A stretch of 64,000 nt of DNA from Balneolaceae bacterium (lineage in GTDB: Bacteria > Bacteroidota > Rhodothermia > Balneolales > Balneolaceae), in contig JAGYJQ010000002.1 in the NCBI GenBank assembly GCA_018401935.1, positions 216,729 to 280,728 on the forward strand, written 5' to 3'. The position numbers and the translations under genes are program-made. Positions within the stretch are counted from its first letter, which is position 1, and every line of letters starts with the position of its first letter. Positions 46,964-54,748 of the stretch are shown piece by piece. Below the pieces are notes generated by a model that was not told the origin of the DNA, ran no database searches, and saw only the letters and a program-made list of their open reading frames with translations.

Positions 46964-48259
46964 ATGGGTAGAATTGTTTGCTTTGGTCCCGGTCCGAGGT
47001 TTAAAGGTGGTATTGCTAACTACAATACTTCTTTAGCCAAAACATTGGATGCAGAGACCGACCATGAAATTCATATTGTATCGTGGACCCAGCAGTATCC
47101 CTCTATTATTCCACGAAAGTTCGAGGATACTAGCTCAAAAACAGATTTCATGGAGGGTAGTAGTATCCAAATTCACTACCTAACGAATTACAATAACCCT
47201 TTTAGTTGGTTACAAACAGCCCAATTTATCGCAGGATTAAAGCCCGATAAGGTGATCTTCCAATGGGCTATTGCTATTCAAGGGCTACCGATGGGAGTCA
47301 TCGCCCGCAAACTCTCTAAGATGAGTTCCGCAGAAATTATCTTCGACCTACATTTTGTTCAGCAAAAAGAGGGAAGCAAAATAGATGATCTATGCACGCA
47401 ATATGGCATTAAGCCCGCTCATACCTACCTGACCCACGCATATAAAACGGTTGATGAACTCAAATCACTTTATCCTAATCAACGCTTTATTGTAAATGAA
47501 TCAGGTGAACGCGTTGGGGATAATACTGAAACAGCAAAAGAGGCCGGTGCCGTAAAAACGGTGATTAAATTGTATCATCCAGTGTATGACTTATATGCCC
47601 CTGACCCAGCATTTGATGTCGAGGCATTCAAAAAAGAACTCGGACTCAATAAACATGTATTTTTGTTTTTTGGCTTTATCCGAAAATATAAAGGCTTACA
47701 CATGGCCATTGAAGCTTTTTCAGAGGTAGCAAAGTCACGGGACGATGTAAGCTTTTTGATTTGTGGGGAGGAATTTTGGACTACCTTGGACCCTAAAAAA
47801 TGGACGACCAAACTTAAAAATGTTTTGTTTAATGGCCTTAAAAGTATTCTGTTATCAAAGGATTCTGATGAGCGTAATTATAGGCCGCTTGAACGTATAA
47901 AAACCTTGGGCATTGAAGACCGGACTGTTGTAATAAATAACTTCATACCTAATGAAGATGTGCACAAGTATTTCCAAGTAGCTGATTCAAGCATATTGTT
48001 TTACGAGACAGCCACCCCTTCCGGAGTTGAATCACTGACCTATAATTTTGAATTACCCATTTTAGCCAGCCATGTTGGGCACTTTCCAGAGACTATTAAA
48101 GATGGGTACAACGGGTACTTAGCCGATGCTGGTAATACTCAATCTATGGCACAAATAATGCTCAAATCGATTGACCAACCCATTGAACGGAAACATGTTC
48201 GCAAGGCCGCAGAGAAAATGAGCTGGACGAATTATATTCAAGCGATACTCAGTAATTAG
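46964..48259 (+). CDS. Glycosyltransferase, GT4-like
   Basis: This is a 431-residue protein. I chose the ATG at 46964, four bases after the epimerase stop, because the protein then starts MGRIVCFGPGPRFKGGIANY, the expected Rossmann N-terminus with a glycine-rich loop. The C-terminal half has the nucleotide-sugar binding region RKYKGLHMAIEAFSEV, FLICGE, and PSGVESLTYNFELPILASHVG with the E-x7-E-like GT4 pattern. It likely adds a sugar to a surface glycan using a product of the preceding epimerase. Confidence 0.85.
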   Translation: MGRIVCFGPGPRFKGGIANYNTSLAKTLDAETDHEIHIVSWTQQYPSIIPRKFEDTSSKTDFMEGSSIQIHYLTNYNNPFSWLQTAQFIAGLKPDKVIFQWAIAIQGLPMGVIARKLSKMSSAEIIFDLHFVQQKEGSKIDDLCTQYGIKPAHTYLTHAYKTVDELKSLYPNQRFIVNESGERVGDNTETAKEAGAVKTVIKLYHPVYDLYAPDPAFDVEAFKKELGLNKHVFLFFGFIRKYKGLHMAIEAFSEVAKSRDDVSFLICGEEFWTTLDPKKWTTKLKNVLFNGLKSILLSKDSDERNYRPLERIKTLGIEDRTVVINNFIPNEDVHKYFQVADSSILFYETATPSGVESLTYNFELPILASHVGHFPETIKDGYNGYLADAGNTQSMAQIMLKSIDQPIERKHVRKAAEKMSWTNYIQAILSN

Positions 48260-48404
48260 CCATCTTTTGGCCAAAGTGTTGCGTAGGAAACGTTTTCTTG
48301 ACTAGACTATCCGATGACAGACTCTGTGAAATTCTAATCAAATATATTTCATATTTGGCTTTTCATCAGAGTAAATATTGCAGTATCTTTGGTGTCTGAT
48401 TAAT

Positions 48405-48478
48405 CGGGGAGTGGCGCAGTCCGGTAGCGCATTCGCTTTGGGAGCGAAGGGTCGCAGGTTCAAATCCTGTCTCCCCGA
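48405..48478 (+). tRNA. tRNA-Pro (anticodon TGG)
   Basis: The full cloverleaf is visible: acceptor CGGGGAG/CTCCCCG, D-arm GCGC/GCGC, anticodon stem TTCGC/GCGAA with loop TTTGGGA, and T-arm GCAGG/CCTGT with TTCAAAT. The discriminator is A; CCA is not encoded. Confidence 0.97.
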
Positions 48479-48503
48479 CTTTAATCATCTCTTCTATGAG
48501 TAT

Positions 48504-48580
48504 GCGCCCATAGCTCAACTGGATAGAGCAATTGCCTTCTAAGCAATAGGTTTCAGGTTCGAGTCCTGATGGGCGTACCA
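48504..48580 (+). tRNA. tRNA-Arg (anticodon TCT), CCA encoded
   Basis: Acceptor GCGCCCA/TGGGCGT has one wobble at the first pair. The anticodon stem ATTGC/GCAAT has loop CTTCTAA, and the T-arm contains TTCGAGT. The sequence ends ACCA, so CCA is encoded, unlike the neighbouring tRNA-Pro 26 bases upstream. Confidence 0.97.
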
Positions 48581-48651
48581 TCTGAATCTCACTGAGCTAT
48601 GTTAGGTCAATTTTATAGTCTTGTTTAGCTCAGCGACCAACTATAGGTTTT

Positions 48652-49221
48652 ATGGAATCTTACATTATCGGTATTGGTCAAAAAATACGATCTATTCGTA
48701 AAGAAAAAGAGATGTATGCCAGTGAACTTGCGAAAAAATCAAACGTAAGTAATGGGTTGATTTCCCGAATTGAAAATGGTCGGACCATTCCTTCTGTCCC
48801 CGTATTGTTTCAAATAATCAATGCGTTAGAGGTTGAGCCTAGCTATTTTTTCCAACAAATCGGCAATGATAGTTCATTTAAGTATCTAGTCATACGAGCA
48901 GATGAAACTAGTACCATTGAGAAAGAAGTTGAGGCTAAGGGTTTCAGGTATGATTTCATCTTCAGTAAACAAATCAAAAGTATCGGATTTGAAGTGGTTC
49001 TTTTAACCCTTGAACCTAATTGCAAACGGGATATGGTAGAGACCGATGCATATGAGTTTAAGTATATACTAAGCGGCTCTTGTGAATATATTATCGATGG
49101 TGAGACCGTGAAGCTGAATGCTGGTGATGCTATTTTTTTCGATGGCAAACTCCCGCATGTGCCAAGGAATCCGAACGATCAACCCTCTACCATGCTGGTA
49201 ATTTACAGCTTTACAGAGTAA
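48652..49221 (+). CDS. XRE-family transcriptional regulator with C-terminal cupin domain
   Basis: In this 189-residue protein an HTH_3 domain lies at about 8-62 (ASELAKKSNVSNGLISRIEN). A cupin fold follows at about 110-185 (YEFKYILSGSCEYIIDGETVKLNAGDAIFFDGKLPH). Such XRE-cupin regulators commonly control amine or amino-acid catabolism, with the cupin sensing a small ligand. It sits at the edge of the phosphonate and phosphatase cluster, convergent with the FAD oxidoreductase gene 96 bp away. It is a good candidate for controlling that cluster, but no operator was identified. Confidence 0.9.
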   Translation: MESYIIGIGQKIRSIRKEKEMYASELAKKSNVSNGLISRIENGRTIPSVPVLFQIINALEVEPSYFFQQIGNDSSFKYLVIRADETSTIEKEVEAKGFRYDFIFSKQIKSIGFEVVLLTLEPNCKRDMVETDAYEFKYILSGSCEYIIDGETVKLNAGDAIFFDGKLPHVPRNPNDQPSTMLVIYSFTE

Positions 49222-49317
49222 CGGTAGCAGACAACGTTGAATGGTTGTATGCATGAAAATTAGATGGGTTAAAGAACTAAAACTGGTTAATTACTGAACA
49301 TCTGAACAGTTGTATTC

Positions 49318-50439
49318 TTACCATTCCTGCATAAATTCTTGCGCAAATCCAAAGGAAAAGGTCATACCTGCCCCACCAAATCCTGTAACAATCGTTACCT
49401 TATCTTCGACTTCATGGACAAATTCAGTACCCTCAGGATTCTTGGCATAGACCCCATACCAGGTATCTGATATCTCACGATTGGGAAGCAGAAGGAAGCC
49501 CTGTAAATAATCTAGTATGTAGTCGTTGATCTGTTGCTTGTTAAAGGGGTCAAAACTAAATCCATATTCATGGGAATCCCCAATGACAATCTCGTTGAAC
49601 TCGTTTGATGATGCCATAACATGAATTCCCCATTCATCAAACCATGGAGATTCTTCACTAATCCGTTGTTTATAGGCTTGAAGTCCAGAACAAGTTTCAA
49701 ATGACGCATAGTGACGTAGGGTTAGGCCACCACAGAGCATGGGTCCCAATGCGAAAGACGAGGGTTGTGCCTTGGACCTAAGCATTTGCAGTTTTGATTT
49801 TATTAAAGGGCTTTGCTTGAAAATTTCAGGGAATAATGTCATGAAATCTGATCCGCCGCATACCAAAACCCTGTCAGCTATGTATGTTGCATCTGTAGTT
49901 TGCACCGATGGGTATTCAATCTTCTGTACTTGCTCTCCGTAGTGAATATCTATGTTCGGTTGTTGCTGCAAATAGCTGGCTATCGAATGAATAGCTTCTT
50001 TTGCATTCACATTTACCTCTGTGGCACTGAATAACCCGCCAATCAGATTCATAGGGTTTACATGAGGGGAATGTTTTAGGATTTCTTTCGGGGTCAAAAG
50101 CAGAGTATTCTGCCCCCATTTCGTGTGATATTCATCCAGTATATCCCATTCATCCTTTGCATAGGCTAAATGGATAGACCCTGACTCAGAAGCCCAATAA
50201 TTAGCTTTTTTGGACAACTCAACCCAAATTTCTCTACTTTTCATTGCGCGGTCGTACAAATAACCTTGGGGTTGCCCAATGGGCCAAACCATACCAAAAT
50301 TACGAACGGAAGCCCCGATGGCCATTTGTTCTTTTTCAATGACTAAGGTCTTTAATCCTTTCAGTTCTGCCTGATAGGCATGCGCTAAGCCGACAACACC
50401 AGCACCAACAATAATTAGATCGTATTTCTCATTCTTCAT
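49318..50439 (-). CDS. FAD-dependent oxidoreductase of the phosphonate-associated (TIGR03364-like / PbfD-like) type
   Basis: This 373-residue DAO-family flavoprotein has the FAD-binding GAGVVGLAHAYQAELKG (about 12-28), a distinctive GASVRNFGMVWPIGQPQG segment (about 42-59) and the C-terminal VTGFGGAGMTFSFGFAQE loop. The SVRNFGMVWPIGQ pattern is, from memory, typical of oxidoreductases encoded with phosphonate catabolism genes, and characterised relatives (PbfD) oxidise N-methylated or plain 2-aminoethylphosphonate to phosphonoacetaldehyde. That would feed the phosphonatase-like hydrolase at 54043. It is the last gene of a leftward operon after the aminotransferase-fold gene (73-bp gap). A glycine- or sarcosine-oxidase role is the alternative. 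Confidence 0.78.
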   Translation of the reverse strand: MKNEKYDLIIVGAGVVGLAHAYQAELKGLKTLVIEKEQMAIGASVRNFGMVWPIGQPQGYLYDRAMKSREIWVELSKKANYWASESGSIHLAYAKDEWDILDEYHTKWGQNTLLLTPKEILKHSPHVNPMNLIGGLFSATEVNVNAKEAIHSIASYLQQQPNIDIHYGEQVQKIEYPSVQTTDATYIADRVLVCGGSDFMTLFPEIFKQSPLIKSKLQMLRSKAQPSSFALGPMLCGGLTLRHYASFETCSGLQAYKQRISEESPWFDEWGIHVMASSNEFNEIVIGDSHEYGFSFDPFNKQQINDYILDYLQGFLLLPNREISDTWYGVYAKNPEGTEFVHEVEDKVTIVTGFGGAGMTFSFGFAQEFMQEW

Positions 50440-50486
50440 TGTAATTTATTTGTCTAAATTTAATTTCACTTATTTTCTACCCTTTT

Positions 50487-50522
50487 CTGTGAGCTTATAC
50501 CAATCTGTAAGCTTATACCAAC
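50487..50522. repeat. 18-bp tandem duplication spanning a stop codon
   Basis: CTGTGAGCTTATACCAAT is followed directly by CTGTAAGCTTATACCAAC (two differences). The second copy contains the stop codon of the aminotransferase-fold gene, so the first copy lies just after it in the operon spacer. Confidence 0.85.
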
Positions 50523-51910
50523 TCTTCATGAAAATACACTAATCCTTTCTCTAGTTGAGTAATTAACCAATCAATTTCCTCAAAACTCACTACTAATGGT
50601 GGGACGATCCACAAGCCAAATTTATCAGTAGGTGTGTATACATCACACTCCTCCAACAGAAAACGACTTAAATCTTTAATAGGAGTTTCTTGATATTTTT
50701 GGTTGAAGGATCTAAAATTTGTCCGGGTAATTGGGTCTTTAACTAACTCCATGGTCCACATCATGCCTTTACCCCGTAACTCACCGACATGCTTAAATTT
50801 ACTGCTTAAGCTTTCTAGGCCTTGCTTAAGATAGGCTGATTTGGTTTCCAACTCAGGTAAAATCTCGCGTTCAAGAACGTTAAGACTGGCTAATGAAGCG
50901 GCTGCAGCAAGAGCGTGCCCAGAATAGCTTTGCCCATGACCAAAAACGTGGTCATCAAAAAAAGAGGCCACCTCTTCGCTTAAGACTATACAACTATTGG
51001 GAATATATGCCCCTAGGGCTTTACCCATAATGAGAATATCTGGTTCGATACCATATTCTTCTATGGCTAAAAAACTACCCGTCCGCCCCATTCCCGTCAT
51101 GGTTTCATCAATAATAAGTAATATATTCTTCGCTTTACAATACTGGGCCACCTTTTGCATATACGGCTTTGGTGTTGGTATTATCCCATTAGAACCCACC
51201 ACCGCCTCAAGCAAAACAGCGGCAACAAAATCTGCCCCTCCTTCCATTTCAATCATGTGGATTAGATAATCAGCTGCCTTCAATCCTTCAGGGTCTTGAT
51301 CAAAAACAGATTGATATGGGTAGGTTTCAGGAGCGTGAACCACCCCAGGCATAACGATTGGCTCGGAAAACCAGCGCCTAGGATCTCCACTCACCGACAG
51401 AGCACCCATGGTAGAACCATGCCAAGAACGGTAGCGCGAAATAATTTTATACGGATAGGGATAGTACGGTGACTCTTCTTGTTCGTTGTTGGTAGCATCT
51501 TTCACGGACGTTGGTGACATTACCCGGCCATAGCCCACCATTCTAGCTACCTTCAAAGCTGCTTCTACGGCTGCAGCCCCTGATTGCCCAAACCATACTT
51601 TTTTCTTATCTGTCCCGGGGCACAACGAAACGATTTTTTGAGCTAATTGAGCGGTAATATCGGTGGCAAAATCATCGGTAACATAAGAAACCTTTGCCAT
51701 TTGGTCAGTGATTGCCTGGATGATTTCGGGATGATTGAAGCCCAAATTTATGCATTCATGAGCACTTCGAAGGTCAAAAATTCTTCGCCCATCTTTGGTA
51801 TGAATCCAACACCCTTCTGCCCTCTCTACATCAATAGGCCAATAATCTTTCTGTGTACTCCAACATTGAAGAATATGATGGTGATAAATTTCAGAGGGTT
51901 GAGTTATCAA
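50513..51910 (-). CDS. Class III aminotransferase-fold PLP enzyme
   Basis: This 465-residue fold-type I PLP enzyme includes WIHTKDGRRIFDLRSAHECIN, FGQSGAAAVEAALKVARMVG, RSWHGSTMGALSVSGDPRRW, IIDETMTGMGRTG and the PLP lysine in IMGKALGAYIPNS. It lies in an operon with a phosphatase upstream (its start abuts that stop codon) and a phosphonate-type FAD oxidase downstream. It may transaminate an aminophosphonate or taurine-like amine to the aldehyde, or act as an ammonia lyase like PbfA. The exact substrate is not determined by sequence. The class V AEP transaminase PhnW is absent from the window, so this gene could fill that step. Confidence 0.85.
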   Translation of the reverse strand: MITQPSEIYHHHILQCWSTQKDYWPIDVERAEGCWIHTKDGRRIFDLRSAHECINLGFNHPEIIQAITDQMAKVSYVTDDFATDITAQLAQKIVSLCPGTDKKKVWFGQSGAAAVEAALKVARMVGYGRVMSPTSVKDATNNEQEESPYYPYPYKIISRYRSWHGSTMGALSVSGDPRRWFSEPIVMPGVVHAPETYPYQSVFDQDPEGLKAADYLIHMIEMEGGADFVAAVLLEAVVGSNGIIPTPKPYMQKVAQYCKAKNILLIIDETMTGMGRTGSFLAIEEYGIEPDILIMGKALGAYIPNSCIVLSEEVASFFDDHVFGHGQSYSGHALAAAASLASLNVLEREILPELETKSAYLKQGLESLSSKFKHVGELRGKGMMWTMELVKDPITRTNFRSFNQKYQETPIKDLSRFLLEECDVYTPTDKFGLWIVPPLVVSFEEIDWLITQLEKGLVYFHEELV

Positions 51911-53827
51911 TTAGTCTACACTCCTAAATAAGACGTTGCCTGGAATAATCTGTTTACTAGTAACGGGTCCTTCATAAGAAACATGTAGTCCCTTACCTCC
52001 GCCCTTTTGGAAAAAATCGACCCGAATTGGATGATAGCCTTTTTTCAAAATGACTTTACCCCCTCGTTCTCTCATGCCATGAGTGCCATCGTTGTCCACT
52101 ATCTTTTGCCCATGTATGTATAAATTAGAACCATCGTCACTCTCTGTATAAAAAGTATACATACCTTCCTCAGTTATACGTATTAAACTTTCATATTGGA
52201 AGGATATATTTTCTTCAGGAGTTGGTATTTCATCGATGCTAAACTGCTGTAGCACCCCCGTTTTATTTGGAGTTAAGGAGGAATAATCAGGCACTTCATC
52301 GACCGTAATTTCGTAGTAGTTATAATCCACCCCTTGTTCTACATTTTCAACCATAACCGGTTCTAGTGGTTGAACTTTTCTAAAAAATGCCGCATTAATT
52401 CGAGAAGCCCTACCCTCTGGACTAAAGGTTCTGGCCCGAATTATTGTCGATTCAGTAATTTCTATAGGTTCTGTATATCGGGTGGATTGGGAAGTAGGCT
52501 CCGTTCCATCGGTCGTATATCTTATCACTAAATTCTCAAAGACTGCTTCCATTCGAACATGCTCATGATCTTCAAAAATACCCCCACCCATTGGATAAAT
52601 TTTAGGGGCTGGCGGCTGCACCACCTTGCTTGTGCTGGACGCGTTGTCTTTGGTCATTTGAAAGGTATCGAACATTCTACCCTCAGAGTCAATCGCCTTG
52701 AATACTAAGGTGCCATCAAAAATAGAAAAAGTAGCATAATGGTGGCCAGTTTGTAGCTCTGCTGTAAACCAAGAGCGAGTAGGTAAGAAATCTTCCAATC
52801 CTCCACCAGCCCCGCCTGAGTTAATGTAGATTACCCCTTCTTTTTCATCTACAAGATCATTTTTAAGTGGCCATGTCCGCTCATACACATGGGTATGGCC
52901 AAAGAGGTTAAAGTCTACCCCATACTGCTCATAAAGTGGAACAAGATTTCGAGCATGCGTGCCTTGGGTGGATTTTTCCTTCCATCCATCGCCATGATCA
53001 TTTTCTTCCGAAGAGTATGGCGGATGATGGTGCAGTACAAACTTCCATGTAGCCGTTGATTTAGCTAATTCCCATTCTAACCATGTATATTGCTCCGAAC
53101 CCTCTGTGACATCCCGATTGGTATCTACGATAAAGAATTGAGCATTTCCATAGTAAAAGGTATAGTAATACTCTGGTGGTGGATTATGGAAATACTGATA
53201 ATAGTAATCTGAATCATTTTCATGATTACCAAGAGCGGTGTACATGGAGGTTTTACTCATAAGAATATTACCCCCCGGAAAAAAGTGTTCCGTCCAATCG
53301 GTTAATCGATTGCCATCATCTACTATATCACCCACATGGACCACAAAATTAGGGCGATCTTGCCAAACAAGATTAGCAATTCGCTCCCATGCCCAGGGGG
53401 TTCGTGAATTTTTTTGAGAATCCCCAATTAACGCAAACATATAGGCCGTACTATCATGCACAGCGGTTTTAAAAGGATTTATTTGACTTGTCAGGGTATC
53501 TCCTTGCTCGGAAACACTAACGATTTGATAAAAATAATCTGTTTCTGTTTTCAGATCTACTAGTGGGATCTCATGCATTGTTCTAAGCCCTTCTAATGAC
53601 ACGCTTTCCGATAAAACGGGTTCACCACTATCATATACTGACTCTCCATATCGAACCATAGTTGTGCTTGGAATGCCGGTCTCCCAAAGTACCACCATTC
53701 CATTTTTTGTTCCGTATTGCAGATAGGGTTCCACTAAAAAATTTAAGGGCTCTGATGTTTCATTTGTAGTACATTGAGAAAAAACAAAGAATGCACCTAT
53801 AAGTAGAGAAAAGTATCTGTATTTCAT
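51911..53827 (-). CDS. Purple-acid-phosphatase-type lipoprotein with chitobiase-like and PA14 modules
   Basis: This 638-residue protein has a lipobox Cys at residue 19 (FVFSQC), so it is an exported lipoprotein. It has a purple acid phosphatase N-terminal FN3-like domain (about 28-125). The metallophosphoesterase domain (about 130-340) has ALIGDSQ, VVHVGDIVDDG, ALGNHEND, LHHHPPY and FGHTHVYERTW. A chitobiase/beta-hexosaminidase C-terminal-like domain (about 410-490, RYTTDGTEPTSQSTRYTEPI) follows. It ends with a PA14-type module (about 495-636, YTFYTESDDGSNLYIHG). It should hydrolyse phosphoesters at the cell surface. It is the first gene of the leftward operon from the 215-bp divergent promoter region. 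Confidence 0.92.
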   Translation of the reverse strand: MKYRYFSLLIGAFFVFSQCTTNETSEPLNFLVEPYLQYGTKNGMVVLWETGIPSTTMVRYGESVYDSGEPVLSESVSLEGLRTMHEIPLVDLKTETDYFYQIVSVSEQGDTLTSQINPFKTAVHDSTAYMFALIGDSQKNSRTPWAWERIANLVWQDRPNFVVHVGDIVDDGNRLTDWTEHFFPGGNILMSKTSMYTALGNHENDSDYYYQYFHNPPPEYYYTFYYGNAQFFIVDTNRDVTEGSEQYTWLEWELAKSTATWKFVLHHHPPYSSEENDHGDGWKEKSTQGTHARNLVPLYEQYGVDFNLFGHTHVYERTWPLKNDLVDEKEGVIYINSGGAGGGLEDFLPTRSWFTAELQTGHHYATFSIFDGTLVFKAIDSEGRMFDTFQMTKDNASSTSKVVQPPAPKIYPMGGGIFEDHEHVRMEAVFENLVIRYTTDGTEPTSQSTRYTEPIEITESTIIRARTFSPEGRASRINAAFFRKVQPLEPVMVENVEQGVDYNYYEITVDEVPDYSSLTPNKTGVLQQFSIDEIPTPEENISFQYESLIRITEEGMYTFYTESDDGSNLYIHGQKIVDNDGTHGMRERGGKVILKKGYHPIRVDFFQKGGGKGLHVSYEGPVTSKQIIPGNVLFRSVD

Positions 53828-54042
53828 GGATAAATACGCTTAAGTTAGATGGTTGGTAATTGAATATATGTCAAATTATTGTCCCTTCACTATTATGTAA
53901 TTGTTAACTAATACTCAAATTTATTACCAAATTGTTTCTAAATGTTTAAAATATTAAGGTTTTATTGCGTAATTTACATGACTAGATAATTTAACTTTTA
54001 ACCACTATATTTTACAAATAATCAAATTATACACTAGCCATA
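53828..54042. promoter_or_regulatory. AT-rich divergent promoter region of the phosphorus island
   Basis: This 215-bp gap separates the leftward phosphatase operon from the rightward phosphonatase-like operon. A minus-strand TAATTTG (53872-53878, 45 bp from the leftward start) resembles the Bacteroidota -7 element. On the + strand TATATTTTAC lies about 35 bp before the rightward start. A GTTAAC palindrome lies near 53906. I could not find a convincing Pho box. Confidence 0.4.
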
Positions 54043-54747
54043 ATGACTTTTGAACTTTTTGTTTTTGATATCGCAGGTACCACATTAAACGATACAGGCG
54101 GGATAGTAGCTCAATGCTTTAAACAGGCACTTGAGGAAAACGACCAACACTTTTCACAGGATCAAATTAACACCGTTATGGGCTATAGAAAGATTGATGC
54201 CATACGCATGTTACTTAGTGAAGATGCTGCTCCTCTTTCAGCTTCTGAGGAAAAGCAAGCGCAAGATATCCATGATTTGTTCCTTCAAAAAATAAATACC
54301 TATTATCTAGAAAAAGATATTCGAGAGATAGACGGTATTAGTGAATTGTTCTCTGAGTTAGCTAATAGAGGGATCAAAATAGCCCTTAACACTGGATTTA
54401 GTAGAAGTACTACTGACATCATTGTGCAAAAATTAGGATGGCAGGATCAAGGACTCATAAACACAAGTATTACTTCCGATGAGGTAGCAGAAGGCAGACC
54501 TTACCCAGATATGATTAACACCTTGGTTAGTAGATTAGGTATTAGCTCGAATTCCGCCGTCGCAAAAGTGGGTGATACCCCTTCTGATTTACTTGAAGGA
54601 AAAAATGCTGATTGTGGCTTAACAATTGGAGTGCTTTATGGTACTCACACCAAGGATCAGTTAGTCAAATATGATCACGATTACTTGATATCAGCACCCT
54701 CTGAAATCCTAGCTATTTTGGACTCCGAACCAAGCTTGGTTAACTGA
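54043..54747 (+). CDS. Phosphonatase-like HAD hydrolase (PhnX-like)
   Basis: This 234-residue HAD-family hydrolase is proposed to cleave the C-P bond of phosphonoacetaldehyde, giving acetaldehyde and phosphate. Motif I is DIAGT (residues 9-13), with the Ala of true phosphonatases in place of the second Asp of common HADs. A cap-domain lysine, Lys50 in VMGYRKIDAIR, matches the Schiff-base lysine of B. cereus PhnX. The adjacent active-site His of PhnX is Ala53 here. Motif II is NTGFSRS and motif IV is VGDTPSD. The next gene starts 2 bp after the stop, so they are translationally coupled. It belongs to the PhnX-like (TIGR03351-type) group, whose substrate is less certain than that of PhnX. Confidence 0.85.
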   Translation: MTFELFVFDIAGTTLNDTGGIVAQCFKQALEENDQHFSQDQINTVMGYRKIDAIRMLLSEDAAPLSASEEKQAQDIHDLFLQKINTYYLEKDIREIDGISELFSELANRGIKIALNTGFSRSTTDIIVQKLGWQDQGLINTSITSDEVAEGRPYPDMINTLVSRLGISSNSAVAKVGDTPSDLLEGKNADCGLTIGVLYGTHTKDQLVKYDHDYLISAPSEILAILDSEPSLVN

Positions 54748-54748
54748 A

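Noticed and set aside
48366..48581. 71-codon minus-strand ORF with sequence MVRPSGLEPETYCLEGN
   Set aside because: It is antisense to tRNA-Pro and tRNA-Arg; such peptides are a well-known spurious product of tRNA genes.
53828..54042. PhoB box in the divergent promoter region
   Set aside because: I saw no pair of 11-bp-spaced repeats resembling a Pho box; only AT-rich sequence and weak promoter-like elements.
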